NCBI RefSeq assembly: GCF_010820565.1
Contig: NZ_JAAIJQ010000006.1
Coordinates: forward strand, 1 to 64,000
Length of the DNA: 64,000 nucleotides
Origin: Thiorhodococcus minor
GTDB lineage: Bacteria > Pseudomonadota > Gammaproteobacteria > Chromatiales > Chromatiaceae
Direction of reading: 5' to 3'
A model generated the notes under the pieces. It searched no databases. It was given only the letters and a program-made list of their open reading frames with translations, and was not told the origin of the DNA. Below, piece after piece: positions 54,619 to 64,000 of this stretch (the first letter of the stretch is position 1; every line of letters starts with the position of its first letter). Made by a program: the position numbers and the translations under genes.

Positions 54619-55998
54619 GTGAATAGGCTGTTTGTACTCCTTCTGCTACTGATTTTCCTGCCGACGGCCGGGGCGCAGGTGGCGGTCGAGTGCTCTGGCG
54701 TCTCGACGAGCTCGGACAAGACCCGAGTCGTCCTCGATACCAGCTCCGCCATCTCGCATCGTATCTTCACGCTGGATTCGCCAGACCGCGTCGTCATCGA
54801 TATCCCGAACGCACGCCTTGTCGGCAAGCTGCCGGCGGCGAGGGCTGGGGATCCCACCCTCGTCGGTCTGCGCAGTGGGGTTCGGAATCGCGGCGATCTC
54901 CGGGTCGTGGTGGACGTCAAGCATGCGGTGCGGGTGAAGAGCTTTCCGGCGAGACGCGATGGTGGCGGGCACCGGCTGATCGTCGAGCTCTCCCCGGCCA
55001 GTGACTCCCTGCGGCCCTCTGCCAGTGGCGGGACGACGCGGAAGGTGAGTCAGCGCTCGCCCTCGAGAATGGTCGCGCGCTCGAGCCGGGCCAGGACGGC
55101 CGTCATCGCCATCGATGCCGGACACGGCGGAGAGGATCCCGGCGCGATCGGGCCGAGTGGGACGCGCGAAAAGGACGTGACCCTGGCGATTGCGCGGCGA
55201 CTCGCCAGGCTCGTCGGCAGGGAGTCCGGGATGCGCGCCGTGCTTATCCGCGATCGCGATACCTTCATCGCCCTGCGCGAGCGTATTCGGCGTGCCCGCA
55301 AGCACAAGGCGGATCTCTTCATTTCCATCCACGCGGACGCCTTCAACAATCCGGAGGCCCATGGCTCTTCCGTCTACACCCTGTCGCAAGGTGGCGCGAG
55401 CAGCGAGGCAGCGAACTGGCTGGCCGATCGCGAGAACAGCGCCGATTTGATCGGGGGCTTGGACCTGGCCTCGAGCGATGAGCTGCTGGCGACCGTGCTG
55501 CTCGACATGACGCAGAATGCGACCATCGAGCACAGTACCGAGGCGGCCGGGGCCGTGCTGGGCTATCTGAAGCGGGTGGGGGACGTCCACAAGGGGCACG
55601 TGCAGCGCGCTGGCTTCGTCGTGCTCAAGTCGCCGGATATCCCCTCGATCCTGGTCGAGACGGCGTTCATCAGCAATCGGAGCGAGGAGCAGCGTCTGCG
55701 CTCCAGCGCCCACCAGGAGCGCATCGCCAAGGCCGTTCTGGCCGGGGTCAAGACCTACTTCTCCAAGTATCCGCCCCAGGGCTACTTGAGCGCGAGCGCG
55801 GACAGCGGCCTCGATCGGACCGCCCCCCGTTCAGCGAGTGCCCGAGGGCTGCGGCACGTGATCAGTCGCGGCGACACCCTCTCCGAGATCGCCCAGCGTT
55901 ACCGGGTCACCGTGAGCTCATTGCGCGCGGAGAACGGGATCGAAGAGGGCGACTACATCCGCGTGGGCCAGGTGCTTTCCATTCCTGCGGGGTCCTGA
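54619..55998 (+). CDS. N-acetylmuramoyl-L-alanine amidase, AmiB/C type with LysM
   Basis: 459 residues from GTG 54619. Signal peptide (about 1-19), then an AMIN domain (about 20-125) that targets the division septum, then the Amidase_3 zinc domain with H169 (IDAGHGG), E184 (TREKD) and H238 (ISIHADAF) as zinc ligands and the catalytic Glu in ILVETAFISN. A C-terminal LysM domain (about 413-457, VISRGDTLSEIAQRY) binds peptidoglycan. It cuts the amide bond between MurNAc and the stem peptide during daughter-cell separation. It is the counterpart of E. coli amiB at the same place before mutL. Confidence 0.95.
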   Translation: MNRLFVLLLLLIFLPTAGAQVAVECSGVSTSSDKTRVVLDTSSAISHRIFTLDSPDRVVIDIPNARLVGKLPAARAGDPTLVGLRSGVRNRGDLRVVVDVKHAVRVKSFPARRDGGGHRLIVELSPASDSLRPSASGGTTRKVSQRSPSRMVARSSRARTAVIAIDAGHGGEDPGAIGPSGTREKDVTLAIARRLARLVGRESGMRAVLIRDRDTFIALRERIRRARKHKADLFISIHADAFNNPEAHGSSVYTLSQGGASSEAANWLADRENSADLIGGLDLASSDELLATVLLDMTQNATIEHSTEAAGAVLGYLKRVGDVHKGHVQRAGFVVLKSPDIPSILVETAFISNRSEEQRLRSSAHQERIAKAVLAGVKTYFSKYPPQGYLSASADSGLDRTAPRSASARGLRHVISRGDTLSEIAQRYRVTVSSLRAENGIEEGDYIRVGQVLSIPAGS

Positions 55999-56128
55999 CG
56001 CGGGCCAGGCGCGCTGCGCTGGGGCACAGTGACGCGAGTCGTCTGGGCTCGCGGCGCAGCTCGGCAGCCCAGATGGCCCCGGGCGTGGGGCTTGCCACGG
56101 CGCCTCGCTTTTGTTGTGATGGGCGGTT

Positions 56129-58012
56129 ATGCCCAATCCGATCCGCATCCTTTCCGACCACCTCGTCAACCAGATCGCCGCCGGCGAGGTGGTGGAGCGG
56201 CCGGCGTCCGTGCTCAAGGAGCTGATCGAGAACAGCTTGGATGCGGGCTGTCGCCGGATCGACGTCGAGGCCGAGCAGGGCGGCGTCAAGCGCCTGCGCG
56301 TGCGCGACGATGGCCGCGGCATCCCGCGCGACGAGCTGCCGCTTGCCTTGTCGCGGCATGCGACCAGTAAGCTGGCTCGGCTCCAAGACCTCGACGCCGT
56401 GGCCAGCCTGGGCTTCCGCGGCGAGGCCTTGCCGAGCATTGCCTCGGTGAGCCGGCTGACGTTGACCTCGCGCGCGAGCCAGGTGGATGACACTTCCGAC
56501 ACGGGCGTCTCCGGCTGGGAGGTCTCGGTCGGGATCGACGGCGAGCTCGATGGGCCGCGGCCGGCGCCTCACCCCGAGGGCAGCACCCTGGATGTCCGCG
56601 ACCTCTTCTTCAACACGCCGGCGCGGCGCAAGTTCCTGCGCAGCGAGCGCACGGAGCTCGACCATCTCGAGCAGGTCTTCCGGCGTGTCGCACTTGCGCG
56701 GCCGGATGTCGCCATGTCGCTCAAGCACAACGGCCGTGTGCTCCAGAGCCTGCCATCCGCGGAGACCGATCCGGCTGGCGTGTCGGCGCGTTTGGACCGG
56801 CTGCTCGGAAAGGGCTTCGTCGACAAGGCGCTTGCCCTGGAGGAGGCCGCGGTGGATCTGCACCTGCGTGGCTGGGTGCTGCAGCCAGCGTTCTCCCGCA
56901 GCCAGGCCGACCAGCAATTCTTCTATGTGAACGGGCGCATGGTGCGCGACAAGCTGGTGACGCACGCCATCAGACAGGCCTATAGCGACGTGCTGCACCA
57001 CGGGCGTCATCCGGCCTATGTGCTCTTCCTCGAGCTGCCCCCTCGGCTGGTCGACGTCAACGTCCATCCAGCCAAGCACGAGGTGAGGTTTCGCGAGTCC
57101 CGCCAAGTCCACGACTTCCTCTTCAGCGCCCTGCATCGGCGCCTCTCGCGGGGTGCCTCCGCGAGCGAGCAAGCCGATGCCGGGCAGCCTGGTATCGGCC
57201 CTCCCAATGCTCCTGCGGGCACGGCGTCGAGCACCCCAGCCTCTGCTGCAAGCGACTTCGCGGATCGACCGCAGGGTCGGGATCCCCTCGGCACGCCCTC
57301 CCTAGGTAAGGATCGGATCGGCGAGGATCGGCGGGCCTATCAGGCATCGCTGAGCTTTCAGCGTCCCACGGTCGGGGGCTCGGCTCAGGGGGGAGCGCCA
57401 CCGGAGGCGCCCTCGGGCACTGAGCAGCCGTCGGCGCTGGGCTATGCGCTTGGGCAGCTCAATGGCGTCTATCTCCTGGCCCAGGCAGAGGATGGCCTGC
57501 TCCTGGTCGACATCCACGCAGCGCACGAGCGCATCGGCTACGAGCGGCTCAAGGCGGCCTGGAGCCGAGGCCAGGTCGTGTCCCAGCCGCTCCTGGTGCC
57601 TATGAGCGTGCACGTCAGTCCGCGCGAGGCCGAGCTGATCGAGGGCCATCGCGACGGTCTCGGGCGGCTGGGGCTGCGGGTGGACCGTATCGATGCCGGG
57701 AGCCTGGTGGTCCGGGATGTGCCGGCCATCCTCAAGGACGCGGACATCGAGCAGCTGGTGCGCGACCTGCTTTCGGACCTGGCGGAGCATGGGCACAGCG
57801 GCCGTCTCGAAGAGGCGATCAATGGCGTGCTCGCGACCATGGCCTGTCACGGCGCGGTGCGGGCCAATCGGCGGCTCACGCTCGACGAGATGAACGCCTT
57901 GCTCCGAGACATGGAGCGAACCCAGCGTATCGATCAGTGCAACCATGGCCGGCCGACTTGGATCAAGCTCACCTACGCCGAGCTGGACCGCATGTTCGCG
58001 CGAGGGCGTTGA
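56129..58012 (+). CDS. mutL: DNA mismatch repair protein MutL
   Basis: 627 residues. Links MutS mismatch recognition to strand incision. The N-terminal GHKL ATPase has [10 protein letters not shown] (catalytic Glu and Mg-binding Asn), [11 protein letters not shown] and [14 protein letters not shown] Pro/Ser-rich linker (about 345-430) joins it to the C-terminal dimerisation domain. The zinc-endonuclease motif DQHAxxER is replaced by [12 protein letters not shown], and I cannot judge from the sequence alone whether nuclease activity is kept. miaA starts 1 base after its stop. Confidence 0.96.
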   Translation: MPNPIRILSDHLVNQIAAGEVVERPASVLKELIENSLDAGCRRIDVEAEQGGVKRLRVRDDGRGIPRDELPLALSRHATSKLARLQDLDAVASLGFRGEALPSIASVSRLTLTSRASQVDDTSDTGVSGWEVSVGIDGELDGPRPAPHPEGSTLDVRDLFFNTPARRKFLRSERTELDHLEQVFRRVALARPDVAMSLKHNGRVLQSLPSAETDPAGVSARLDRLLGKGFVDKALALEEAAVDLHLRGWVLQPAFSRSQADQQFFYVNGRMVRDKLVTHAIRQAYSDVLHHGRHPAYVLFLELPPRLVDVNVHPAKHEVRFRESRQVHDFLFSALHRRLSRGASASEQADAGQPGIGPPNAPAGTASSTPASAASDFADRPQGRDPLGTPSLGKDRIGEDRRAYQASLSFQRPTVGGSAQGGAPPEAPSGTEQPSALGYALGQLNGVYLLAQAEDGLLLVDIHAAHERIGYERLKAAWSRGQVVSQPLLVPMSVHVSPREAELIEGHRDGLGRLGLRVDRIDAGSLVVRDVPAILKDADIEQLVRDLLSDLAEHGHSGRLEEAINGVLATMACHGAVRANRRLTLDEMNALLRDMERTQRIDQCNHGRPTWIKLTYAELDRMFARGR

Positions 58013-58013
58013 G

Positions 58014-59018
58014 ATGGTCGCGAAGGCGCCTGCTGAGCCCAATGTCTGGGACGATCGGCCGCTGGCCGTCCTGCTCATGGGGCCGACGGCCTCCGGCAAG
58101 ACGGATCTCGCCGTCGAGCTCGTCGAGCGGTTGCCCTGCGAGATCATCAGCGTCGACTCGGCAATGATCTATCGCGGGATGGACATCGGCACCGCCAAGC
58201 CAGGGGCCGAGGTGCTGGCGCGCGCACCGCACCGGCTCATCGATATCCTGGATCCCGTCGAATCCTATTCGACGGCGCGGTTCCGCGAGGATGCCCTGGC
58301 GGAAATGGCCGAAATCCAGTCGCGCGGGCGCATTCCCCTGCTGGTGGGCGGCTCCATGCTCTATTTTCGCGCCTTGCAGCAGGGGCTGGCGGCGCTGCCC
58401 AGCGCGGATCCCGGGGTGCGCGACACGCTCAACGCGGAGGCGGAGCGTATCGGCTGGGATGGGCTGCATGCGCGCTTGACGGAGGCGGATCCGATCTCGG
58501 CGGCACAGATCCATCCGCACGACCCGCAGCGAATCCAGCGTGCGCTGGAAGTGCTCATGCTGGCCGGGCGCCCCATGAGCGCCCTGATCGCGGAGGCCGA
58601 GGCTGCCGCGCTTCCTTATCGCCTGCTCAAGCTCGCGCGCGCACCGCGGGAGCGGCGCACCTTGCACGCGCGCATCGAGCGGCGGTTTCACGCCATGATC
58701 GAGGGGAGGCTGGTCGATGAGGTCAGCGCGCTCTGGGCGCGTGGCGACTTGGATCCCGATATGCCCTCTATGCGCTGCGTGGGCTACCGCCAGGTCTTGA
58801 AATATCTCTCCGGCGCTTACACTTGGCAGGAGATGTTGCATCGCGGCATCGTGGCGTCCAGACAGCTGGCCAAGCGGCAGCTGACCTGGCTGCGGGCAGA
58901 GTCCGATTGCCACTGGCTGACCGACGAGCCGGCGCCCGCCGAGGCCGCCGAGGAGCTGGTGCGGCAGGCGATGGCGGGGGAGGCGGTCGCGGTCGCGACT
59001 GGGCTCGGGTGCTCGTAG
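58014..59018 (+). CDS. miaA: tRNA dimethylallyltransferase
   Basis: 334 residues from ATG 58014. It adds a dimethylallyl group to A37 of UNN-decoding tRNAs. The P-loop is [32 protein letters not shown] contains the catalytic Asp and the DMAPP/tRNA contact. [16 protein letters not shown] and [12 protein letters not shown] follow in family order. It is translationally close to mutL (one base after the stop). hfq lies downstream after a 373-bp gap. Confidence 0.96.
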   Translation: MVAKAPAEPNVWDDRPLAVLLMGPTASGKTDLAVELVERLPCEIISVDSAMIYRGMDIGTAKPGAEVLARAPHRLIDILDPVESYSTARFREDALAEMAEIQSRGRIPLLVGGSMLYFRALQQGLAALPSADPGVRDTLNAEAERIGWDGLHARLTEADPISAAQIHPHDPQRIQRALEVLMLAGRPMSALIAEAEAAALPYRLLKLARAPRERRTLHARIERRFHAMIEGRLVDEVSALWARGDLDPDMPSMRCVGYRQVLKYLSGAYTWQEMLHRGIVASRQLAKRQLTWLRAESDCHWLTDEPAPAEAAEELVRQAMAGEAVAVATGLGCS

Positions 59019-59391
59019 TCGAGTTCCGCTATGGCACGTCGGCGTCGTTTCTAAGACACTAAGGGCCTGCGGCAGTGGCGGGCGTTTCCAGGGTACTCAT
59101 GGGCGCCCTTCGATTGCCGCGTCCTTGGTGCCTTAGCAGTATCAGGCTTCAACATCGGCCGATCTTGCCACTCCCTGGGCCGCGGGCTCGCGGGGTGGAA
59201 GTACCCCTTGGTACAGGAGCAAGGATCGGAGCCGGCTCGTGGGAGCGAGCCTGCCTGCAAGTCTCCTTCGGAGGGTGTGCCTGTCCCGGCTGCGCCCCAT
59301 CCGATCTCGGCGCGTCTCTACTCATCTGACGACGCGCTGGTTTTTGAGCCGGGCATTGCATGACTTACCCAAAACAACAAGGAGCCAATCC
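59019..59391. other. intergenic region between miaA and hfq
   Basis: 373 bp without a convincing gene. It contains an inverted copy of the dispersed repeat (about 59115-59139, CTGCTAAGGCACCAAGGACG on the minus strand) and a shorter, similar CTAAGACACTAAGG string near 59051. The rest may hold an hfq promoter, but no clear -35/-10 pair was found. Confidence 0.5.
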
Positions 59392-59643
59392 ATGTCCAAG
59401 GGGCAAAGCCTCCAAGATCCCTTTCTGAACGCCCTGCGCAAGGAGCGTGTGCCTGTCTCGATCTTTCTGGTCAACGGCATCAAGCTGCAAGGCCAGATCG
59501 AATCCTTCGACCAGTTCGTTGTACTGCTCAAGAACAATGTGAGCCAGATGATCTACAAGCACGCAATCTCCACGGTGGTCCCGGCGCGCAACGTGAAGCT
59601 GCCGACCAATGACCCCAGTGCACCTGAGCCCGGGAATACTTGA
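59392..59643 (+). CDS. hfq: RNA chaperone Hfq
   Basis: 83 residues from ATG 59392 with AAGGAG at ideal spacing. A hexameric Sm-like protein that pairs small RNAs with mRNAs. The Sm1 motif covers [20 protein letters not shown] and VVLLKNN; Sm2 is [12 protein letters not shown]. The proximal-face Q of [10 protein letters not shown] and the lateral basic patch are conserved. The C-terminal tail is short (about 15 residues). Its stop overlaps the hflX TTG start. Confidence 0.97.
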   Translation: MSKGQSLQDPFLNALRKERVPVSIFLVNGIKLQGQIESFDQFVVLLKNNVSQMIYKHAISTVVPARNVKLPTNDPSAPEPGNT

Positions 59644-61001
59644 GCGCGGAATCTGGACCCGCGCCGTTCCGGGATCTGGGCATGACTGGCGGCGCGACGC
59701 TCGTCGACGGGCGGCCGGACGCGGGCGAGCTGGCGATCCTCGTCCATCTCGACATCGGTGGCACCGTCGAGCAGGACGAGCGCAACGAGCTCAGGCTGCT
59801 CGCGGAGGCGGCTGGTGCCGAGGTGGTGGGCGAGCTGGGCGGTACACGCTCGGCTCCGGATCCGCGCTTTTACGTCGGCACCGGGAAGGCGGAGGAGCTG
59901 AAGGACCTGGTCGCGTCGACCCGCGCCGAGCTGGTCATCTTCAACCATCCGCTGTCCCCGGCACAGGAGCGCAACCTCGAGCGGCTGGTGCAATGCCGCG
60001 TGGTCGATCGGGCAGGACTCATTCTCGACATCTTCGCCCAGCGCGCCCGCTCCTTCGAGGGTAAGCTGCAGGTCGAGCTCGCTCAGCTTAGGCATCTGTC
60101 GACACGGCTGGTGCGCGGCTGGACCCACTTGGAGCGCCAGAAGGGCGGTATCGGACTGCGCGGCCCTGGTGAGACCCAGCTCGAGACGGACAGGCGCCTC
60201 CTCGGCAAGCGTGTCGCCATGCTCGAGCGTCGTCTCGAGCGGATCGAGCGGCAGCGCGCCCAAGGGCGCAAGGCGCGGGCGAAGGCGGAGCTGCCCATCG
60301 TCTCGCTCGTCGGCTACACCAACGCAGGCAAGTCGACCCTCTTCAACCAGCTGACCGAGGCGGGTGTCTTCCAGGCCGACCAGCTCTTCGCGACCCTGGA
60401 TCCGACCTTGCGGCGTCTCGAGCTGCCGACCGGAGATCCGGTTCTGGTCGCCGATACCGTGGGGTTCGTGAGCGACCTGCCGCATGAGCTGGTCGCGGCC
60501 TTTCGGGCGACGCTCGAAGAGACGCGCAGTGCCTCGCTGCTGCTCCATGTCATCGACGGCGCGGCGAGCAATCGCAGCCGTCTCATCGCCGACGTCGAGG
60601 CCGTGCTCGGGGAGATCGGTAGCCTCGAGATCCCGCGGCTGGAGGTGATCAACAAGATCGACCTCATGTCCGGCCAAGAGCCTCGGTTGGATCGCGATCA
60701 GGATGGCCGTCCGGTGCGTGCCTGGCTGTCGGCCCAATCCGGCGAGGGCATGGATCTGCTCCTGCAGGCGGTGGCCGAGCTGACGGGGGGCGAGCGGGTG
60801 CAGCATCGCGTCCGACTCGAGCCGGCCGACGGCCGGCTGCGGGCCTGGCTCTATGGACACGCCCAAGTCTTGTCCGACCGGCCAACGGAGCAGGGCGGAT
60901 GGGAGCTGAGCTTCACCATGGGGCGGGTCGATTTCGAGCGTCTGGCGGCGCGCGAGCCCGAGCTGGAGGCTAGACTCGTGGACGGCGCATCGGCCGCCTG
61001 A
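59640..61001 (+). CDS. hflX: ribosome-splitting GTPase HflX
   Basis: 453 residues. The TTG start at 59640 overlaps the hfq stop; ATG 59682 is an alternative. HflX rescues stalled ribosomes by separating subunits under stress. An N-terminal HflX domain ([22 protein letters not shown], then [15 protein letters not shown]) precedes the GTPase domain: [14 protein letters not shown] (G1), [17 protein letters not shown] (G3), NKIDLM (G4) and SAQSGEGMD (G5). It has normal length and is in the same operon as hfq. Confidence 0.95.
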   Translation: MSAESGPAPFRDLGMTGGATLVDGRPDAGELAILVHLDIGGTVEQDERNELRLLAEAAGAEVVGELGGTRSAPDPRFYVGTGKAEELKDLVASTRAELVIFNHPLSPAQERNLERLVQCRVVDRAGLILDIFAQRARSFEGKLQVELAQLRHLSTRLVRGWTHLERQKGGIGLRGPGETQLETDRRLLGKRVAMLERRLERIERQRAQGRKARAKAELPIVSLVGYTNAGKSTLFNQLTEAGVFQADQLFATLDPTLRRLELPTGDPVLVADTVGFVSDLPHELVAAFRATLEETRSASLLLHVIDGAASNRSRLIADVEAVLGEIGSLEIPRLEVINKIDLMSGQEPRLDRDQDGRPVRAWLSAQSGEGMDLLLQAVAELTGGERVQHRVRLEPADGRLRAWLYGHAQVLSDRPTEQGGWELSFTMGRVDFERLAAREPELEARLVDGASAA

Positions 61002-61259
61002 GCGCAGCGGCCGGCGCCGTTGCGTTTGCCCGCGCCGCACGCCTCACTTAGAATCCGCCGCTCGATCTCGCTGCATCACTTGCTTTTGTCCTGCCCGAGC
61101 TTGATATCCTCGAACTCGGTCGGCACAGTTTCCGACAGCCCCGCGCGGCGAAGTGCGATGGCGCATCTCTGACGGCCAGACTGGCGTGGCCCTTTCGGTC
61201 AGCGATTCGAGTCGGTCTGACGACTCACTTTCCTTTATCAAGAGACAGACGGAGAAGCT

Positions 61260-62432
61260 ATGGCCTGGAACGAGCCAGGTGGCGGTAACAAAGACCCTTG
61301 GAGTGGCAAAGGCGGCGGGGAGGAAGGACCCCCTGATCTCGATGAGGTCGTACGGAAGCTCCAAGAGCGTCTTGGCGGGCTCTTCGGCGGGAAGCAGCCC
61401 CCAGGCAGCGGCTCCGGCGGTGGCGGCTTTGGCGGCGGTGGTCGCCTCAGCACCAAGGTCGTGGGCGTTATCCTCGGTGTCCTGCTGGTCATCTGGCTTG
61501 CTACGGGCATCTACATCGTCGAGCCCGCGGAGCGTGGTGTCGTGATGCGCTTCGGCCACTACGTCGATACGACGGGTCCGGGGCCGCATTGGCATCTGCC
61601 GATGCCGATCGAGCGCGTCATCAAGGTCAACGTCGATGAGATCTCGACCCTAACCCATAAGGCGGCCATGCTCACTCAGGACGAGAACATCGTCGAGGTC
61701 GAGCTGACGGTGCAGTCGCGCATCCAGGACGCTGCCGACTATCTCTTCCAAGATCAGGATCCGGAGCGCACGCTCAATGACGCCACAGTGACGGTGCTCC
61801 GCGTCGTGATCGGCCAGAGCAAGCTCGACTATGTGATGACCGAGGGGCGTGGCGCGGTCGCCGTCACCATCAAGGAGCGCATCCAGAATCTGCTGGATCG
61901 CTATAAGACGGGTCTCTTGGTGACGAGCGTCAACATGCAGCCGGCCAAGCCGCCGGAGCAGGTCAAGGCGGCGTTCGACGATGCCATCAAGGCACGTGAG
62001 GACAAGGAGCGGCTCGAGAACCAGGCCGAGGCCTACGCCAACGAGGTGCTCCCTGATGCCCGTGGTAAGGCGGCGCGCATCGTCGCGGACGCCAAGGCCT
62101 ATCGGGACCAGGTGATCGCCGAGTCCGAGGGTGAGGCGTCGCGCTTCACGGCGATCCTCGCCGAGTACGCCAAGGCGCCCCAGGTGACGCGTCAGCGGCT
62201 GTATCTCGAGACCATGGAAGACGTGCTCGGCAACAACGGCAAGGTCCTCCTGGACGTTCAGGAAGGCGGCAACAGCCTGCTCTATCTCCCAATCGATCAG
62301 CTCATGAAGCAGCATCAAAAGACGCAATCGCAGACGGTACCTTCGTCGACGGCGCCAAGCGCGTCGACGGCGATTCCATCCGACCAAAGCCCGCCGCGTC
62401 GCGTGGTGGATCGTGATCGGAGGTCGCGCTGA
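61260..62432 (+). CDS. hflK: HflK, SPFH/prohibitin-type membrane protein
   Basis: 390 residues. With HflC it forms a large periplasmic cage around the FtsH protease and modulates membrane-protein turnover. A Gly-rich cytoplasmic N-terminus (GSGGGGFGGGG) precedes one membrane helix (about 68-90), the SPFH domain (EPAERGVVMRFGHYVDTTGPG) and a coiled-coil C-terminus (REDKERLENQAEAYANEV). The last ATGA overlaps hflC (TGATG). It is separated from hflX by a 258-bp gap that may contain its own promoter, for example TTGCTT at 61080. Confidence 0.95.
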   Translation: MAWNEPGGGNKDPWSGKGGGEEGPPDLDEVVRKLQERLGGLFGGKQPPGSGSGGGGFGGGGRLSTKVVGVILGVLLVIWLATGIYIVEPAERGVVMRFGHYVDTTGPGPHWHLPMPIERVIKVNVDEISTLTHKAAMLTQDENIVEVELTVQSRIQDAADYLFQDQDPERTLNDATVTVLRVVIGQSKLDYVMTEGRGAVAVTIKERIQNLLDRYKTGLLVTSVNMQPAKPPEQVKAAFDDAIKAREDKERLENQAEAYANEVLPDARGKAARIVADAKAYRDQVIAESEGEASRFTAILAEYAKAPQVTRQRLYLETMEDVLGNNGKVLLDVQEGGNSLLYLPIDQLMKQHQKTQSQTVPSSTAPSASTAIPSDQSPPRRVVDRDRRSR

Positions 62433-63313
62433 TGAATCGCTCGACACTCATCAAGACATTGCTGCCGCTCGGCCTCGCCGTCGTCGTGGTCTTCTTTTCG
62501 GCCTTCACCTTCGTCGTTCAGGAGTACGAGGTTGCGCTGAAGCTCAGGTTGGGCGAGATCGTTGCCGATCAGTACGATCCGGGAATCCACTTCAAGGTGC
62601 CTGTGCTCAACCAGATCAAGAAGTTCGACCGTCGACTCCAGACACTGGATTCTCAGCCGGAGCGCTTCTTGACGGTCGAGAAGAAGGACGTGATCGTCGA
62701 CTCCTATGCCAAGTGGCGGATTGCGCAGCCGGCTCAGTTCCTGCGCTCCACGGGAGGCAGCAACGCGAGGACCAGCAGGCTGCTATCTGAACGGATCAAT
62801 ACCAGCCTGCGTGACGAGTTTGGTAAGCGGACCATCCAAGAGGTGGTCACGGACGACCGGCTTGCCCTCATGGAGCTGCTGACCAAAGAGGTGAACGCCA
62901 ATGCGGGCGACCTGGGCGTCGAGGTCATCGACGTCCGGGTCAAGCAGATCGACCTCCCACCCGAGGTCAGCGAATCCGTCTATCAGCGCATGCGCGCCGA
63001 GCGTGAGCGGGTAGCGAGAGACCTCCGGGCCAAGGGTGGGGAGGCTGCCGAGCGTATTCGCGCCGATGCGGATCGTCAGCGCACAGTCATTATCGCTGAA
63101 GCCTACAAGGAAGCGGAGGAGACCCGTGGCGAGGGCGACGCCAAATCGGCGGAGATCTACGCCAAGGCCTACACGCGGGATCCGGACTTCTACGCCTTCT
63201 ACCGCAGTCTCGAGGCCTACCGCAACTCGATGGGCGAGGGTGGAAACATGATGGTGCTCGAGCCCGATTCGGAGTTTTTCCGCTTCTTCCGAGAGGCCGA
63301 CGGCCAGCCTTAG
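62432..63313 (+). CDS. hflC: HflC, SPFH/prohibitin-type membrane protein
   Basis: 293 residues from ATG 62432, overlapping the hflK stop by one base. It has a short N-terminal membrane helix (about 10-28), then the SPFH domain (VVQEYEVALKLRLGEIVADQY, GIHFKVPVLNQIKKFDRRLQ), a helical segment ERVARDLRAKGGEAAERIRA and the SLEAYRNSMGEG core. Partner of HflK in the FtsH-regulating complex. A strong terminator follows 38 bases after the stop. Confidence 0.95.
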   Translation: MNRSTLIKTLLPLGLAVVVVFFSAFTFVVQEYEVALKLRLGEIVADQYDPGIHFKVPVLNQIKKFDRRLQTLDSQPERFLTVEKKDVIVDSYAKWRIAQPAQFLRSTGGSNARTSRLLSERINTSLRDEFGKRTIQEVVTDDRLALMELLTKEVNANAGDLGVEVIDVRVKQIDLPPEVSESVYQRMRAERERVARDLRAKGGEAAERIRADADRQRTVIIAEAYKEAEETRGEGDAKSAEIYAKAYTRDPDFYAFYRSLEAYRNSMGEGGNMMVLEPDSEFFRFFREADGQP

Positions 63314-63350
63314 CGTCCTCCCGTCCCAGGACCAAGGGTCCTTGTCCCAT

Positions 63351-63376
63351 GAAAAATCCCCGTAAGGGGATTTTTC
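63351..63376 (+). terminator. rho-independent terminator after hflC
   Basis: GAAAAATCCCC (63351-63361), loop GTAA and GGGGATTTTTC (63366-63376) form a perfect 11-bp stem whose 3' arm ends in five T. The A-run on the other side would allow it to work from both strands. Confidence 0.9.
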
Positions 63377-63499
63377 ATTGTTGGACAAAGCGATTGGTTG
63401 GACAAAGCGATTGCGGTCTGAAAAGATAGCGGCCTTTGGCCGCGCGCCTCAATGCAGCGGGACTCGCGATCGATTGCCTGTCGGGACTGTCTCTAAATC

Positions 63500-63682
63500 G
63501 TGCACGATCTCCTAACCGCCCTTGCTCTCATGCTGGTCATCGAGGGCATTTGGCCCTTCCTCAGTCCAGGCACATTCCGTCGCATCCTCGCAATGATGGC
63601 GCTCGAGGGCGAGCGGCCGCTCAGAATCGGTGGCCTGCTCAGTATGCTCCTCGGCGTCGGTCTGCTCTATCTCGTCAACTGA
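63500..63682 (+). CDS. DUF2065 (YjeT-like) small membrane protein
   Basis: 60 residues from GTG 63500. Two hydrophobic helices (about 5-22 and 43-58) around the family core EGIWPFLSPGTFRRILAMMA. DUF2065 genes sit between hflC and hisZ or purA in many gammaproteobacteria; the function is unknown, possibly linked to the HflKC complex. It ends 9 bases before hisZ. Confidence 0.88.
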   Translation: MHDLLTALALMLVIEGIWPFLSPGTFRRILAMMALEGERPLRIGGLLSMLLGVGLLYLVN

Positions 63683-63691
63683 AGAACAACC

Positions 63692-64000
63692 ATGAATGAG
63701 GAACGGTGGCTCCTACCGGCAGGCATCGAAGAGGTGCTGCCGCCACAGGCCCAGGTGATCGAGTCCCTGAGGCGCGAACTGCTCGATCTCTACGCGAGCT
63801 GGGGCTATGAGATGGTCATACCCCCGTTCATCGACTATCTGGATTCGCTGCTCACCGGGACTGGACAGGATCTTGACCTCCAGACCTTCAAGCTGACGGA
63901 CCAGTTGTCCGGAAAGCTCCTGGGGGTTCGCGCCGACATGACCCCGCAGGTGGCGCGGATGGACGCGCACCATTTGCGCCGCGAAACGGCAACCCGGCTC
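63692..64000 (+). CDS. hisZ: ATP phosphoribosyltransferase regulatory subunit, 5' part
   Basis: 103 codons visible from ATG 63692; the gene runs past the window edge. HisZ is a histidyl-tRNA-synthetase-like regulator that forms a complex with short-form HisG in the first step of histidine synthesis. The class II synthetase-like motifs are visible: [13 protein letters not shown] at the start, [18 protein letters not shown], and [20 protein letters not shown], which is motif 2. It lies right after the DUF2065 gene, as in related genomes, where purA often follows. Confidence 0.94.
   Translation, partial: MNEERWLLPAGIEEVLPPQAQVIESLRRELLDLYASWGYEMVIPPFIDYLDSLLTGTGQDLDLQTFKLTDQLSGKLLGVRADMTPQVARMDAHHLRRETATRL

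Noticed and set aside
57945-58013. miaA starting inside mutL
   Set aside because: ATG 58014, one base after the mutL stop, gives the family N-terminus; the longer frame adds residues read from mutL in another frame.
1-64000. A complete defence, secondary-metabolite or phage module
   Set aside because: No restriction, toxin-antitoxin, Cas, polyketide or phage structural genes were found; the Sfp-type gene has no synthase partner here.

Overview
This window is GC-rich proteobacterial DNA with dense genes and short spacers. Two things point to a gammaproteobacterium. The right-hand third keeps the gene order known from the Escherichia coli 94-minute region: rsgA and orn divergent, queG divergent from nnr, then tsaE, an amidase, mutL, miaA, hfq, hflX, hflK, hflC and a DUF2065 (yjeT-like) gene. 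Also, hflC/DUF2065 is followed by hisZ, as in many non-enteric gammaproteobacteria. A purple sulfur bacterium (Chromatiaceae) or a close relative is my best guess, from the overall style of genes (c-type cytochrome, GH57/glycogen cluster, hemerythrin, CbiX, large lineage-specific membrane proteins). That is inference only; there is no rRNA or photosynthesis marker here.

Layout. Positions 1-3400 are a nest of mobile elements: an IS91-type element (HUH Y2 transposase plus tyrosine recombinase) that runs off the left edge and appears to interrupt an IS66-type transposase gene. Positions 3400-13400 hold lineage-specific material: an 1187-residue orphan membrane protein (minus strand), a small conserved protein, a DUF1566 secreted protein and a 1413-residue membrane protein that looks like an internal duplication. 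Positions 13500-18800 hold a hemerythrin / DUF2249 / haem-copper-oxidase-like membrane protein operon, a two-gene CbiX-DUF454 operon running against it, and a nucleotide cyclase fused to a PilZ domain. Positions 18800-23600 carry a YheT-type hydrolase, tolC, aroC and an MFS transporter. Positions 23800-30050 are a glycogen cluster (glgX, GH57 enzyme, DUF4912 protein, glgA), followed by a PilZ protein and a lipoprotein. Positions 31700-36200 hold folP, mtgA and a class A penicillin-binding protein. Positions 36400-46700 hold a DUF6279 lipoprotein, alaC and hom, uppP, an Sfp-type phosphopantetheinyl transferase, tex, a bacterial SET protein and a zinc carboxypeptidase-like protein. Positions 46800-64000 are the conserved rsgA-orn-queG-nnr-...-hflC-hisZ block, into which an EVE-domain gene, a small c-type cytochrome gene and a KamA-type radical SAM gene are interspersed.

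How the genes work together. The glgX-GH57-DUF4912-glgA run is a storage-polysaccharide unit. mtgA, the PBP1A, uppP and the amidase serve peptidoglycan. mutL, miaA, hfq, hflX, queG, tsaE, rsgA and orn serve repair, tRNA modification, ribosome assembly and RNA turnover. Two PilZ-domain proteins, one fused to a class III cyclase, point to second-messenger signalling. I found no tRNA, rRNA or CRISPR array. No complete new defence or biosynthetic system is evident. The strongest leads are the two giant membrane proteins, the cyclase-PilZ fusion, the DUF4912 gene in the glycogen cluster and a Met-free monohaem cytochrome coupled to rsgA.
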